DNA from: Lentimicrobium sp.
GTDB taxonomy: Bacteria > Bacteroidota > Bacteroidia > Bacteroidales > Lentimicrobiaceae
DNA length: 64,000 nucleotides
Direction of reading: 5' to 3'
NCBI GenBank assembly: GCA_019429275.1
Contig: JAHYJC010000026.1
Coordinates: 1-64,000, forward strand
Below, one piece after another: positions 47,380 to 58,811 of the stretch (position 1 is the stretch's first letter; each line of letters starts with the position of its first letter). A model generated the notes under the pieces. That model was not told where the DNA came from. It did no database searches and saw only the letters and a list, made by a program, of their open reading frames with translations. Both the position numbers and the translations under genes were made by a program.

Positions 47380-47988
47380 TTAATAACCGACAGAGTAAAC
47401 AATTACGCCTTTTGCTTTCAGATCCACAACCATTTTTGAATAATTATCGTCGTTGATTCTGCTCAACTCCGTGGCTGTTATTGCCGGATTATAACTCAGA
47501 AAATAGGTTCCGAAATAAGCAGAAGTATAAAATAAAACTGCCACCGGATTTGTTTTCAATTTATCAATTTCACTTTGAGTAAAAATCTGAATGTCCCCCA
47601 CACCATGGTAAATTTTTGATCCTTTTTCAAGCTCCTTAACGGATTGAATTTTGGTATAATCAAGATTCCCGATACTAATGGCTTTGGTGGCATAAAATTC
47701 AACAATTGAATCATTCCTGATTTCAAATATTTCTGTGATAAATTCAAGATCCCATTTATAACCCAGATTTTCATAATATGGCAACAGACTTTCAGGAAAC
47801 CGGTTTTTCCAGACAGCAGTATCAAGCACATCATTCAACCAGACATCATTCCACTTAACATATCCGGTAATGCTCTGACCGGTTTTCATGGTTATTTCAA
47901 CTTTGCGGAGCTCCCAGCATGCAATACACTGAGCATTTGCAACATTACACCCAAATGCCAGAATGAAAAATATAAGAATGCGGGTCAT
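47380..47988 (-). CDS. secreted protein of unknown function
   Basis: A 202-residue protein has a signal peptide (1-19, ends NVANAQ). The mature protein starts with a CIAC pair and then the pattern KVEITMKTGQSITGYVKW, which looks like a beta-rich domain. No known family or sorting tail was recognised. Confidence 0.7.
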   Translation of the reverse strand: MTRILIFFILAFGCNVANAQCIACWELRKVEITMKTGQSITGYVKWNDVWLNDVLDTAVWKNRFPESLLPYYENLGYKWDLEFITEIFEIRNDSIVEFYATKAISIGNLDYTKIQSVKELEKGSKIYHGVGDIQIFTQSEIDKLKTNPVAVLFYTSAYFGTYFLSYNPAITATELSRINDDNYSKMVVDLKAKGVIVYSVGY

Positions 47989-48189
47989 AATTCTTTGTTT
48001 TGGAAAGTCAGCGCCTTTTTTGTCAGCAATATTGTATGGCCTGTAGCGAATTAAATCTTCGATAAAAGTAAGAATTTATCTGTGAAGACAAACTCCTACC
48101 AGATTCAGAGGGATTTATTTATATAAAGTGCCCTTTCACTGCGCTCAAATTTCTCAACCTAGGTTGAAGTGACTGCCGCAGAATTCAGT

Positions 48190-49191
48190 TCATCTCTTTA
48201 TTATTTTAAAAGTATAAAAAAGATTCTCTGTTTGTACTGATAAGAAATAAAGACCTGGTTTCAGGTGGGCTATATTACCTATTTCCTTTCGGTCTGATAT
48301 GCCAAATGATACAATTTGACCAGCTATATTAGCAATTCTATACTTGAACGGTTCTGTAAAGCCGTTAACACGTATTAAGTCTTCAAAAGGATTAGGGAAA
48401 ATGGAGACCATTTTACTATTAGGTTCATCAGATCCAAGTGCGGAATACAGATTGTTGTAACTTCCGCAAAACTCAACGGAGCAATCATAGTATACCTTAA
48501 ATTTATAATATCGACGGTAAGTACAACCTGAAGGGCAATCCCCCCAACCATAGTAATAAACAAGTTGAATGTGGTCTGATGCAATGGATTCATAGATATT
48601 CATTCCATCTCCCATGTATCTGTTTTCTTCAGCATAATCCACATCCGGTATTTCTTCAAACAATTCTGCCAGAGCCGCTATGTTCAGGTTGGTTGGGGAT
48701 CTTAGCGACGCTATGTCATACTGTATATGATCAGGATAATCATAATAGAACCTGAACGTGAGTTGATAGGTTGCTATCAGGCTATCAATCTCCGGATGTC
48801 CGGTAGGAATAATCCTGTTTTTCAGTTGTAGCATCCAGGCCAGATTCGGATTGGCAGCAATATTAATTACATCCAGATCATAGTCAGGAAATGTGTGAAT
48901 GGGATAAATACGTGTTATTGTGTCACTTTCGGGAATTGTTCCTGCATTGTAAACTGCAATCAATGCGTTCAGTATAGAATCTGAATGGATTTCCAGAATT
49001 TGAATACTGTCCGATTCCGGAAGATTCAAACGCTGAATCTTATATAGTGCTAACCTGTCTGCATCGTCAATGTATTTTAAAATAACACTGTCAGGTGCAT
49101 TGCAGGAGGAAGGTACAATTTGCCCGTATAAACTCTGTATCCCAAAGAGTATAATCAAAAGCAGGTATCCCTTTTGCATTTTCCAGATCAT
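48190..49191 (-). CDS. T9SS-exported protein of unknown function
   Basis: A 333-residue protein has a signal peptide (about 5-23; Met5 may be the true start) and a C-terminal T9SS type A sorting domain (VSIFPNPFEDLIRVNG, then LKPGLYFLSVQ). The central part is unfamiliar; a CPSGCTYRRYYKFKVYYDC stretch could hold disulfides. It should be secreted to the cell surface or medium. Confidence 0.8.
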   Translation of the reverse strand: MIWKMQKGYLLLIILFGIQSLYGQIVPSSCNAPDSVILKYIDDADRLALYKIQRLNLPESDSIQILEIHSDSILNALIAVYNAGTIPESDTITRIYPIHTFPDYDLDVINIAANPNLAWMLQLKNRIIPTGHPEIDSLIATYQLTFRFYYDYPDHIQYDIASLRSPTNLNIAALAELFEEIPDVDYAEENRYMGDGMNIYESIASDHIQLVYYYGWGDCPSGCTYRRYYKFKVYYDCSVEFCGSYNNLYSALGSDEPNSKMVSIFPNPFEDLIRVNGFTEPFKYRIANIAGQIVSFGISDRKEIGNIAHLKPGLYFLSVQTENLFYTFKIIKR

Positions 49192-49580
49192 TTAGTTGAA
49201 AACATTGCATATTGAATCTCCCTCACCTACACAAAAGCCCGATTATTTAAACAACCTTCCTGATGATATTTCAAAATTGTTGCTTTCATTAATTGAGAAT
49301 AAAAATAAACCCTTTATTTCTGATAATCAAATTTAACTTTAAGTTATTGGAAAGAAAAACGCTTTTATCAGGTACTGGCCTATATTTCACTTCTCTTGTA
49401 AATTTTTTCATTACAACGAGACAGATGGCAGGTAAGGTTGTTGGGTGGAAACAGCTTAACCGTTTGATTTTAAAGCAATGTTAGGTAAAAAAGTTTTGTG
49501 TTGTGAATTGTAAAGACATAAGTTGTTTTAAATGGGAGGTCAAAGCCGGGAAATGTAAAAGCTTAAAGACTAGTGAGCGG
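49192..49580. other. 389-bp intergenic region, nothing recognised
   Basis: A+T-rich sequence between two minus-strand T9SS genes. One 63-codon plus-strand frame (49293-49484) is open but lacks coding character. I saw no hairpin, repeat or promoter of note. Confidence 0.5.
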
Positions 49581-51044
49581 TCATTGTTTAATAAATTTTC
49601 CGCTTTCGTTAAGACCGGTTTTTGAGGTAAGCGTATATAGATATAATCCAGGTGAAAGGTGAGTAATTTTGACAGTGCTTTCTGTATTAATGAGTTGTTG
49701 TTCCAATACACGCTTACCATTTTGGTCGTAAAGTATCAGCAATGCCTCTGGGTGCTGTAAAGCAAGACGTATGTGCATCTGATCTCTGACTGGATTAGGA
49801 AATATGATGGCCTCACGCACTTGCACCGCATTTGGTTTTTGAAGACCAGTGATCAGACCCTCGTTATTGAGCTTGAACAGCACGAGATCTGTTTGGTCGT
49901 AAATTGAATTGTGATAATCAAATCGCCAGCCGCCTATCAGGCAGCCCCCATCTTGCGTGGCTATAAGATTCGACATCACATAATAATAATCGCCACCGTA
50001 GAACCTTTCCCAGCGTAAATTTAACAGGCTGTCTAGTTGTAACACCACGAACCAGGATGGCTGATGGGCATAATACGGATTATAGACGCTTAGATTATGT
50101 GTACCACCGGCAAATAAAGTATCAGGATGTTTAAGGTCAATCCCTTTCCAGGCGGAAGGGTAATCAACTGTATCCGTGGGATTCCATCGCCAAAAAAGAT
50201 GCCCGGTTGTGTCAAAGGGGTGAAACTGTTTGACAACTGCCAGGTTATGTAAAGGGGATGGATCCATACTTTTCCCTAAAAGATAAAAAGTTGAATCATT
50301 GGTCCATTTACAACTCATATTGCCAATCATTGCTCCTCCGGGTATGGGATATTTACCCTGACGTGAAAAGGTGGTGTCGAGTTTCTCGTATTCCCACGGA
50401 CCAATTTTTAAGGCCCAATAACTGGTATCATTAAGCTGCCTGACATCGACATAGGTGCTATAATTTTCAGGATCCGGTAGATTCCACTTTAAAAGATTAA
50501 GTGTTGAATCAAATAAATAAACCATGGGTGTAAACCTATTGTAATTAATTATACTCCCATAGAACATTAAATCTCCGTTATTTAGTTGTTTTGTAAAACA
50601 AAAATTCATACCCAGTTCAGGTTGAATATCATAAGTATGGTACGAAATAACATCGAAATCGGAATTATATACGGTTTTGAAAAAACCAACATTCAATCTT
50701 GTATCCATATCAAAAAAGGAGCCTGTCAGAATGAAGTATTCAACATCTATTAAATGTAATGACGCAACTACAACACTTTTTTCATCTGAGGAAATCCTTA
50801 AGCTATCTGTTATTTTTCCTGTTGTATCAATTTTATAAACCAAAGAAAAAAATTTGTTGCCATTGGTTTGTTGTGCATATGCAGCCGCATATATTTCACC
50901 AATGCTATTTTCTTTTATGTCAACAAGTTTTGCATTGTTGCTTATATCAGCAATGACAAGGTTCCAGGAATTCTGTTGTCCAAACGCCCAGTGGATAGGA
51001 GAAAAAGTTAAAAGCAAAAAAACAAACCAATTAGAATATTTCAT
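49581..51044 (-). CDS. T9SS-exported protein, probable beta-propeller
   Basis: A 487-residue protein has a signal peptide (about 1-22, ends WAFGQ), a long beta-rich region with repeated blade-like strands, and a C-terminal T9SS type A sorting domain (AIIFPNPVRDQMHIRL, then LSPGLYLYTLTSK). Segments such as TQDGGCLIGGWRFD are typical of surface propeller proteins of this phylum. No enzyme motif is visible. Confidence 0.8.
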   Translation of the reverse strand: MKYSNWFVFLLLTFSPIHWAFGQQNSWNLVIADISNNAKLVDIKENSIGEIYAAAYAQQTNGNKFFSLVYKIDTTGKITDSLRISSDEKSVVVASLHLIDVEYFILTGSFFDMDTRLNVGFFKTVYNSDFDVISYHTYDIQPELGMNFCFTKQLNNGDLMFYGSIINYNRFTPMVYLFDSTLNLLKWNLPDPENYSTYVDVRQLNDTSYWALKIGPWEYEKLDTTFSRQGKYPIPGGAMIGNMSCKWTNDSTFYLLGKSMDPSPLHNLAVVKQFHPFDTTGHLFWRWNPTDTVDYPSAWKGIDLKHPDTLFAGGTHNLSVYNPYYAHQPSWFVVLQLDSLLNLRWERFYGGDYYYVMSNLIATQDGGCLIGGWRFDYHNSIYDQTDLVLFKLNNEGLITGLQKPNAVQVREAIIFPNPVRDQMHIRLALQHPEALLILYDQNGKRVLEQQLINTESTVKITHLSPGLYLYTLTSKTGLNESGKFIKQ

Positions 51045-51156
51045 AAGAGAAAAATATATGATGAAGCAAATACGGGATTAAAATGCAAAAAAATGAACAA
51101 TATAGCAAGGAGGTCAGAATTAATTAGAGCAGCCTCAATTCAAGTCCTTAAATATT

Positions 51157-52086
51157 TTATTCCTCCTTTTGCACAAGTATTTTATTGCCGTAAAAAATTT
51201 TATAATAATGGAAATATTTTGGATACATAGACAACAAAATATCATCAGTAATCTCAACGTGAGAAAACTCTTTACCTGCCGGCCGCAAACCTTCTGCAGG
51301 GTCATTGATTATGAGATGCGACTGTAATAAGTAATGATTGAGTGTGTCGCTGCTCAGGCAGTTGTGAGAAGGGTAGTCCCATCCCAAATACAGTCTATCG
51401 TCGAAATTAAACCCATCAGCAAATCTATATTCTAGATTTACAAACACATAGGGTTCGGGCGATACAACCGGATGATTCAATTTCCATTGCAATTGATCTG
51501 AAGCATCGGAAATTCCAACCATAGTGCCGTTGCATTTGCCAACAGGGGGAACACCTGAAGCTTGCCCCAGCGTTCCCCAAATCCAGTCTTCTCCAGGCTC
51601 GAAAGGCAAATAAAGGCCTGCGATCAAATTTAATCCAAACACTCTGGTAGAACTGATATAGGCCGTATTCCCTATTATACTGTCAAGGTTCACATCAACA
51701 AGTTTTAAATAGTGCTGGTTGCCTTCAAAAGAAGCAAGATCCTGTGTATAACTGGATCCCATTGCGTCATAAAACGCCAAGACATCCGTTATACTTATAT
51801 TCCCATTTTCAGTATGTAACTGGTAATTTGACTTACGCACTTCAAATGAAATATATTGCAAATCTGGTCTCGCTTGTAAATAATTTTGCAACGCTTCGGT
51901 GCACTAAACAGCAGAATCACAACTAAATGATTCACCAGATTTTAATTTTCCATTAATTTTTAATTCAAATGAATGAATTAGTCCTACAATAGCCTGGCTT
52001 TTTTCATCGAGGATTCTTTTTGCATTTGTGGAATCATGAAATTTTTCTTTTTGACATGCAGTTATTATAATAAAGAAAATTAACAT
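51157..52086 (-). pseudogene. lipoprotein gene interrupted by an in-frame TAG
   Basis: The first 60 codons encode a lipoprotein signal (IITAC lipobox) and end at TAG (51904-51906) after DSAV. The same frame then continues for 249 codons to 51157. The segment DSAV-stop-CTEALQNYLQARPDL suggests that a tryptophan (TGG) became a stop, because related Bacteroidota lipoproteins carry DSAVW at the equivalent place. The downstream part also has an in-frame ATG at 51891, so a fragment could be translated without a signal peptide. No function is recognised. Confidence 0.75.
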
Positions 52087-52405
52087 AAGAAAATTTTTCT
52101 TTTAATTACAGATTGTTTCATTTTTTTTCTTTTAGATGTTTTAATAATGAGTGCTATTTATAATTCCTTATGTAATTTAATTAAAATAATTTAAATTCAA
52201 AATTCTAACCTTGCAATATTACTCAATTAACATTAGAAAAGAATTATAATTTGCAAATAAATTTTGAATTCTTTCATAAATCCCAGATTAGTGTTTATTA
52301 TGACTAATCGATTCCTAACCATTACATGGCTAGCCTATCTTTTAATCCACAAATATTACATCCCATATTCTTACTACCTTTGCACCCTTAAAAAGAAAGC
52401 GACCA
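52087..52405. other. 319-bp AT-rich region before leuS
   Basis: Very A+T-rich sequence between the divergent lipoprotein pseudogene and leuS. Apart from the leuS promoter element at 52375 I see no gene or stable RNA structure. Confidence 0.5.
52375..52382 (+). promoter_or_regulatory. -7 element upstream of leuS
   Basis: TACCTTTG matches TAnnTTTG exactly, followed by CACCC, and lies 23 bp before the ATG. Confidence 0.6.
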
Positions 52406-55189
52406 ATGGATTACAACTTCAGGGAAATTGAAAAAAAGTGGCAGAAAGCCTGGGCAGACAACAAAACCTACAAAACTGAGATTGATCACAGCAAACCAAA
52501 GTTTTATGTGCTGGATATGTTTCCTTATCCGTCAGGAGCTGGTTTGCATGTGGGACATCCGCTCGGCTACATTGCGTCTGATATTTACGCACGGTACAAA
52601 AGGTTGAAGGGTTTTAATGTACTTCACCCAATGGGTTATGATGCTTACGGACTTCCTGCCGAACAATATGCCATTCAAACCGGCACCCACCCTGCCGTTA
52701 CTACCGGAATTAATATCGCCCGTTACCGCGAGCAACTCGATAAAATCGGATTTTCATACGACTGGGATCGCGAAGTCCGCACCAGCGAACCCGATTATTA
52801 CAAATGGACACAATGGACTTTTATCAAACTTTTCCATTCATGGTATAACAAAACCAGCCAGAAAGCTGAGCCCATTGATGCGTTGGTGGCTGTTTTTGCA
52901 GTTTCAGGAAACGCGGGCATAAATGCTGCCTGCAGTGAAACTGATGAATTTTCAGCTGCTGACTGGCATGCCATGAGCGAAAAACAACAGCAGGAATTGC
53001 TGATGAATTACCGCCTGGCATACCTGGCCGACACCATGGTAAACTGGTGTCCCGCCCTGGGAACCGTGCTTGCCAACGATGAGGTGAGCGAAGGATTTTC
53101 GGTTCGGGGAGGCCACCCTGTTGAGCGCAAAACCATGAAACAATGGTCGCTGCGCATTACAGCCTATGCCGATCGTTTACTCGAAGGCCTCGACCGAATC
53201 GAATGGCCCGAGTCCATCAAAGAGATTCAGCGCAACTGGATCGGACGATCAGAAGGTTGCTCGGCAACATTCACCATCAAAAACTTTGATCAGAATCTCG
53301 AAATTTTTACTACCCGCGCCGATACCATGTTTGGCGTTACCTTTATGGTGCTGGCGCCCGAACATCCTTTCGTTCAAGAAATTACAACTCCCGAATGTCG
53401 TGAAAAGGTAGAGGCCTACGTTAACTGGGCCAAAAACCGCTCAGACCGTGAGCGCATGACCGAGGTAAAGAAAATCAGTGGTGAATTTACCGGTGCTTAT
53501 GCCATCAACCCGCTGAATGGCGAAGAAATACCCATCTGGGTAGCCGATTATGTGCTGATGGGCTATGGAACCGGAGCCATAATGGCTGTTCCCGGTCACG
53601 ATACCCGCGACTTTGCCTTTGCCCGTCATTTCGGACTGCCCATCCGTCAGGTGGTTTCCCGAAAAGGAGAAACCCCGGTTGACCCTTCGGAATGGGAAGA
53701 TTCATACGATTCCAAAGAAGGCGTAATAATCAACAGCGGCTTCATCACCGGTCTTGAAGTGAAAGAAGCCATCACTACCACCATCCGCAAAATAGAAGAA
53801 ATGGGGATTGGTTATGGCAAGGTGAATTTCCGGTTGCGCGATGCCATTTTCAGCCGGCAGCGCTACTGGGGCGAACCTTTTCCGGTGTATTATAAAGATG
53901 GAATGCCTTATACCCTGAGCGAAGACGAACTCCCGCTTGAGTTGCCCGAAGTAGATGCCTATCTGCCTACCGAAAGTGGTGAACCACCCCTTGCCCGCGC
54001 TAAAAACTGGGTTACAAAAGACGGCTATTCACTCGAAACCAATACCATGCCCGGGTTTGCCGGTTCAAGCGGATATTACCTGCGCTACATGGATCCGCGT
54101 AACAATGCTGAATATTTTTCAAAGGAATCCAATGCATACTGGCAGAATGTTGACCTTTACATGGGAGGTGCCGAACATGCTACCGGCCACCTGATTTATT
54201 CGCGTTTCTGGAACAAGTTTTTGTACGATCTGGGAATTGCTGTCAAAGATGAACCCTTCCAGAAACTGATCAATCAGGGAATGATTCAGGGCCGGTCAAA
54301 TTTTGTTTATCGTGTCACCGGTTCAAACCGGTTTGTAAGTTTTAATCTCCGCAAGGATTATGATGTTCAGCCTTTGCATGTGGATGTGAATATTGTTCAT
54401 AATGACATTCTCGATATAGATGAATTCATCAAATGGCAGCCCCAGTTTGCCGGTGCTGAATTTATTCTTGAAGACGGAAAGTACATTTGCGGCTGGGAAG
54501 TCGAAAAAATGTCGAAATCGAAGTACAACGTGCAGAATCCTGACGAGCTGATTGAAAAATACGGAGCCGATACCCTGCGTTTGTACGAAATGTTTCTGGG
54601 ACCGCTGGAGCAGTCAAAACCCTGGGACACCAACGGCATCGAGGGAGTTTTCCGCTTCATCCGCAAGCTGTGGAGGTTGTTTCACGATAAGGACAATAAC
54701 TTCCTGGTAAACGATAACCCACCATCACCGGCTGAGCTGAAGGTGCTTCATAAAACCATTCACAAAATTCAGGAAGACACCGAAAGGTTTTCATTCAATA
54801 CGGCTGTAAGCACGTTTATGATCTGTGTAAACGAGCTTTCGGAGCTGAAATGCAACAACCGCAGTATCCTGAGAGAACTCACCGTGTTGATTTCTTCCTA
54901 TGCACCACACATTGCCGAAGAGTTGTGGAGCCTGCTGGGAAATACCGACAGCGTAACCAGGGAAACTTACCCCGTTTACAACGAAAGTTATACCGCCGAA
55001 AACACCTTCAAATACCCTGTTTCCTTTAACGGCAAAATGCGTTTCCTTCTGGAGCTTCCCCTGGATATTCCGGTTCCGGACATTGAGAAGGCAGTAATTT
55101 CTGCTTCCGAATCTGAAAAATGGCTCGAAGGAAAGGCTCCGAAAAAGGTGATCGTTGTTCCAGGCAAGATTGTAAATGTGGTGGTTTAA
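52406..55189 (+). CDS. leuS: leucyl-tRNA synthetase
   Basis: This 927-residue class I synthetase of the bacterial type has the HIGH motif HVGH (48-51) in [15 protein letters not shown], an editing domain (about 245-450) with the [16 protein letters not shown] segment, and the KMSKS loop at 701-705. It attaches leucine to tRNA-Leu and hydrolyses mischarged products. Length is slightly above the E. coli enzyme (860). It has its own promoter and no operon partner. Confidence 0.96.
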   Translation: MDYNFREIEKKWQKAWADNKTYKTEIDHSKPKFYVLDMFPYPSGAGLHVGHPLGYIASDIYARYKRLKGFNVLHPMGYDAYGLPAEQYAIQTGTHPAVTTGINIARYREQLDKIGFSYDWDREVRTSEPDYYKWTQWTFIKLFHSWYNKTSQKAEPIDALVAVFAVSGNAGINAACSETDEFSAADWHAMSEKQQQELLMNYRLAYLADTMVNWCPALGTVLANDEVSEGFSVRGGHPVERKTMKQWSLRITAYADRLLEGLDRIEWPESIKEIQRNWIGRSEGCSATFTIKNFDQNLEIFTTRADTMFGVTFMVLAPEHPFVQEITTPECREKVEAYVNWAKNRSDRERMTEVKKISGEFTGAYAINPLNGEEIPIWVADYVLMGYGTGAIMAVPGHDTRDFAFARHFGLPIRQVVSRKGETPVDPSEWEDSYDSKEGVIINSGFITGLEVKEAITTTIRKIEEMGIGYGKVNFRLRDAIFSRQRYWGEPFPVYYKDGMPYTLSEDELPLELPEVDAYLPTESGEPPLARAKNWVTKDGYSLETNTMPGFAGSSGYYLRYMDPRNNAEYFSKESNAYWQNVDLYMGGAEHATGHLIYSRFWNKFLYDLGIAVKDEPFQKLINQGMIQGRSNFVYRVTGSNRFVSFNLRKDYDVQPLHVDVNIVHNDILDIDEFIKWQPQFAGAEFILEDGKYICGWEVEKMSKSKYNVQNPDELIEKYGADTLRLYEMFLGPLEQSKPWDTNGIEGVFRFIRKLWRLFHDKDNNFLVNDNPPSPAELKVLHKTIHKIQEDTERFSFNTAVSTFMICVNELSELKCNNRSILRELTVLISSYAPHIAEELWSLLGNTDSVTRETYPVYNESYTAENTFKYPVSFNGKMRFLLELPLDIPVPDIEKAVISASESEKWLEGKAPKKVIVVPGKIVNVVV

Positions 55190-55339
55190 AGACAAACAGT
55201 TAATTTTAAGGTTTATATGCATTAATCCGTTAATCATCAGGGTGCCGGATTTTTTTGCATGACCGGTTAACATAAAATTGAAACTTCAAAAAAAAACATT
55301 CATTCCCGAAACCAAAGCCACAATTATCTCATTTTCTTC

Positions 55340-55347
55340 TAAATTTG
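55340..55347 (+). promoter_or_regulatory. -7 element upstream of the OPT transporter
   Basis: TAAATTTG matches TAnnTTTG and lies 27 bp before the ATG at 55375. Confidence 0.5.
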
Positions 55348-55374
55348 CTTTTTCATCAAACTTAAACCCCCGTT

Positions 55375-57357
55375 ATGGAAGAGCACAAACAGGAAATCAA
55401 GGGTTTGCCCGAAAATGCCTACACCGAACTAAAGCCCGGCGAAGAGTACAAGCCAATTATGCGTGCAGATAAGGTTTACCCTGAAGTAAATCTGCGTTCG
55501 GTTCTGCTGGGTTTGCTGATGGCCGTTATATTTTCAGCCGCAGCAGCTTATCTTGGACTTAAAATAGGACAGGTATTTGAAGCCGCCATACCCATCGCCA
55601 TTATTGCCGTGGGACTTTCGGCAGTTGGAAAACGAAAAAATGCATTGGGTGAAAATGTGATGATTCAATCCATTGGCGCAAGTTCAGGAGTAATTGTTGC
55701 CGGTGCTATTTTTACCCTGCCTGCCCTTTACATTCTCAATCTTGAAGCTCATTTTTACCAGGTTTTCCTCTCTTCCCTGCTTGGAGGCTTTCTGGGAATT
55801 CTGTTCCTGATCCCTTTCCGCAAATATTTTGTATCCGATATGCACGGAAAATACCCTTTCCCTGAAGCAACTGCAACTACCGAAGTACTGGTATCAGGCG
55901 AAAAGGGCGGGAGCCAGGCCAAACTGCTGCTTGTGGCCGGACTGATCGGCGGAATTTATGATTTCATCATCGCCACTTTCGGCTGGTGGTCCGAGGTATT
56001 TACCACCCGCGTTGTTCCTGTGGGAGAAATGATTGCTGAAAAGTATAAAATCGTTTTTAAAATGAATGTCGGTGCAGCGGTTATGGGCCTTGGCTACATC
56101 ATCGGACTGAAATATGCTGCCATAATTACTGCCGGTTCTTTCGTAGGCTGGTATGTGATTATACCGGTAATCTCGCATTTTGCCGATGGACAAACCCTGG
56201 CCGTTGGGGCAAATATAACAGCACTCATTGGAGACATGTCGCCCGAAGAAATTTTCCGTAATTATGTCAGGCACATAGGTATTGGTGGAATTGCAATGGC
56301 CGGTATTATTGGAATTGTACGTTCGTCGGGCATTATCAAAGGTGCATTCGGACTTGCCATCAAGGAATTGGGCGGAAAGCAGCAAATGAGCGCCGAAACA
56401 AAACGCACACAGCGCGATATTCCTATGAAAATCATCCTCATTGGTATCCTGCTTACTGCGATCGTTATTTTTGTATTCTTTATGTTCGGCATCGTCAACA
56501 ACCTGACTCAGGCACTTATTGCCCTGGGAATTGTAATGGTCATTGCCTTCCTTTTCACCACAGTGGCCGCAAATGCCATTGCCATTGTGGGAACCAATCC
56601 TGTTTCAGGAATGACCCTGATGACGCTGATTATCACCTCGCTCGTTTTGGTATGGTCTGGCTTGAGTGGCACTGCCGGAATGGTTGCTGCATTGATCATC
56701 GGAGGTGTAGTCTGCACCGCTCTTTCTATGGCCGGAGGGTTCATCACCGACCTTAAAATCGGTTACTGGCTGGGCTCTTCTCCTTACAAACAGCAGGGCT
56801 GGAAATTTGCCGGGACGCTGGTTTCGGCCGCAACAGTGGGTGGTGTGATTATGATTCTGAATGAGACTTATGGTTTTACCGGTGAAAACGCGCTGGTTGC
56901 TCCTCAGGCCAATGCTATGGCAGCAGTAATTGAGCCCATGATGTCGGGTAAACCTGCTCCCTGGTTGCTTTATGCTGCCGGTGCTTTTCTTTCGTTGATT
57001 CTGACCATGATTGGTGTTCCTGCCCTGGCTTTTGCGCTCGGTATGTTTATTCCGCTTGAACTTAACACTCCGCTGCTTGTTGGAGGTATTATTGCCTGGT
57101 ATGTAACCACCCGTTCAAAAGATATAAAATTGAATCAGGCACGCAAGGAGAGAGGCACATTGATCGCATCCGGATTTATTGCCGGCGGTGCGTTGATGGG
57201 CGTAATCAGTGCCATGCTGAAATTCGGCGGCATAAATTATGTAAATGCAGCCTGGTTTGAATCGAACACTGCCGAAGCACTTGCTCTGCTGATGTTTGCA
57301 GTAATCTGCGGATATGTGATCTGGGAAGCGTTGAAAGCGAAGGTGGAAAATGAGTAA
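55375..57357 (+). CDS. OPT-family oligopeptide transporter
   Basis: A 660-residue inner-membrane protein has about 14-16 hydrophobic helices after a polar 35-residue N-terminus. Family signatures include the first-helix region AAAYLGLKIGQVFEA, then GENVMIQSIGASSGVIVAG and FPEATATTEVL. OPT proteins import short peptides or metal chelates by proton coupling; the substrate cannot be read from sequence. It is a single gene followed by the IS110 remnant. Confidence 0.9.
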   Translation: MEEHKQEIKGLPENAYTELKPGEEYKPIMRADKVYPEVNLRSVLLGLLMAVIFSAAAAYLGLKIGQVFEAAIPIAIIAVGLSAVGKRKNALGENVMIQSIGASSGVIVAGAIFTLPALYILNLEAHFYQVFLSSLLGGFLGILFLIPFRKYFVSDMHGKYPFPEATATTEVLVSGEKGGSQAKLLLVAGLIGGIYDFIIATFGWWSEVFTTRVVPVGEMIAEKYKIVFKMNVGAAVMGLGYIIGLKYAAIITAGSFVGWYVIIPVISHFADGQTLAVGANITALIGDMSPEEIFRNYVRHIGIGGIAMAGIIGIVRSSGIIKGAFGLAIKELGGKQQMSAETKRTQRDIPMKIILIGILLTAIVIFVFFMFGIVNNLTQALIALGIVMVIAFLFTTVAANAIAIVGTNPVSGMTLMTLIITSLVLVWSGLSGTAGMVAALIIGGVVCTALSMAGGFITDLKIGYWLGSSPYKQQGWKFAGTLVSAATVGGVIMILNETYGFTGENALVAPQANAMAAVIEPMMSGKPAPWLLYAAGAFLSLILTMIGVPALAFALGMFIPLELNTPLLVGGIIAWYVTTRSKDIKLNQARKERGTLIASGFIAGGALMGVISAMLKFGGINYVNAAWFESNTAEALALLMFAVICGYVIWEALKAKVENE

Positions 57358-57479
57358 TTTCGGATTTGCGAAATAAATATCCATACTAATCAGTTGGTTG
57401 CAATATGAAAAGCTTAAGAGATAATTACTATGAAACACCCATGATCGTGCAAGAGTACAAACACGCATGAAAATTAAGT

Positions 57480-57514
57480 TACTTTGTGTTTGGCATTTAA
57501 CCAAACACAAAGTA
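57480..57514 (+). promoter_or_regulatory. 14-bp perfect inverted repeat before IS110 transposase
   Basis: TACTTTGTGTTTGG (57480-57493) and CCAAACACAAAGTA (57501-57514) are perfect complements around a 7-nt loop, ending 1 bp before the transposase ATG. A hairpin here would cover the ribosome entry site, or the sequence may be an operator or part of the element's non-coding RNA. Confidence 0.7.
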
Positions 57515-57515
57515 T

Positions 57516-58753
57516 ATGGACAAGAAGACGATTGAGTTTGAGCAAGTAATCGAGAGAGGGTTTGGTCTGGATGTACACCGCGACACAGTTGTAGCAACTG
57601 TAATGGGCAAAGGGATACAAACTGAAACCCGCTCTTATGGCACCACAACAAGTTCTTTGAAAGAATTGGGCGAATGGCTCGCGAGTTTAAAAGTTACCGA
57701 TGGGGCTATGGAAAGCACGGGCATTTATTGGAAACCAGTATTGCACGTTTTGCGTGAATACCCGTTAAACCTGATAGTTGTTAACGCACGTCACATCAAG
57801 AATGTGCCTGGCCGAAAGACAGACAAGGCAGACAGTCAATGGATAGGAAAGCTATTGATAAGCGGTTTGCTAAAAGGGAGTTTCATACCTCCGCAGAACA
57901 TCCAGGAACTAGGGATTTGCAACAATACAAGAAGAAGCTTGTCGGTACGATAGCCTCCGAAAAAAACCGGATAATCCGTGTGCTTGAAGATGCGAATGTA
58001 AAGCTGTCATCAGTTGTGTCAGACACATCAGGGGTTACAGCTACTTATTTGATAAATGGCTTGATCCAGGGTCGCAAGGATTTGGAATCCCTTGTTGCAG
58101 AGTGTTATCACAAGAAACTTCAAGCAACCCCCGGGCAGATAAAAGAAGCAATCAATGGACGGCTAACGCCACACCATGCTTTCATTCTCAAGTACATGCA
58201 AAAGCAAATTGCATCTGTAGAAGAACAGATAGTTGAAATTGATGCAGAAATTGAAAAGTACATCAAAGATTTTGAGGAAGAAATCGCATTGCTTCAAACC
58301 ATTCCAGGCGTTGCAAAAGAAGGGGCAATAGGCATCGTGTCAGAAATAGGCGTTGATATGGATGTATTTCCCAGCGAGCACCATTTGGAATCGCATTCAG
58401 GTATGTGTCCCGGCAACAATGAGAGTGCTGGTAAAAAAAAGTTCAAGAACACGACAGGGGAACAAACATTTAAAAGCAACGCTTACCAAACTGGCAATGG
58501 GGAGCCACTCGCACAAAAAGAAGTTATTACAAGGCCAAATACGAAAGTATGGTGCCAAGACGTGGCAAGAAACGGGCACTTTTAGCAAATAGGACATAAG
58601 ATCCTTTGTGCAGCTTACCACATCATAAAAAAGAAGGAGCCGTTTAAAGAACTTGGCTACGAATATTTGGCTGAAAGGGAAAAGAAAAACAGGCTTGAGT
58701 ACTTAAGAAAGGAATTAAAAGAACATGGTTACAAAATTAAAAAAGCAGCATAA
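57516..58753 (+). pseudogene. IS110-family transposase, multiply frameshifted
   Basis: The N-terminal DEDD domain is in one frame (57516-about 57930; GLDVHRDTVVATV, then GAMESTGIYWKP and DKADSQWI). The coiled-coil middle and the C-terminal Tnp20 domain with LLQTIPGVAKEGAIGIVSEIG lie in a second frame (about 57920-58430). The stretch with TRQGNKHLKATLTKLAMG is in a third, and the C-terminus (AAYHIIKKKEPFKELGYEYLAER to KIKKAA) in another. At least three frameshifts separate them, so no active enzyme is made. IS110 enzymes recombine DNA under guidance of a bridge RNA encoded in the element's non-coding end. Confidence 0.85.
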
Positions 58754-58811
58754 TAAAAATCGAAGGTCGTTTTTTACTGGTGGTTAATCCCCGCTTATGA
58801 AACTGACATCA

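Noticed and set aside
49293-49484. 63-codon plus-strand frame in an intergenic gap
   Set aside because: There is no promoter, ribosome site or domain, and the sequence is simply A+T-rich.
37335-52086. Stop codon reassignment (a TGA-as-Trp genetic code)
   Set aside because: The three in-frame stops are TGA, TAA and TAG, and the intact core genes use normal stops, so a single recoding cannot explain them.
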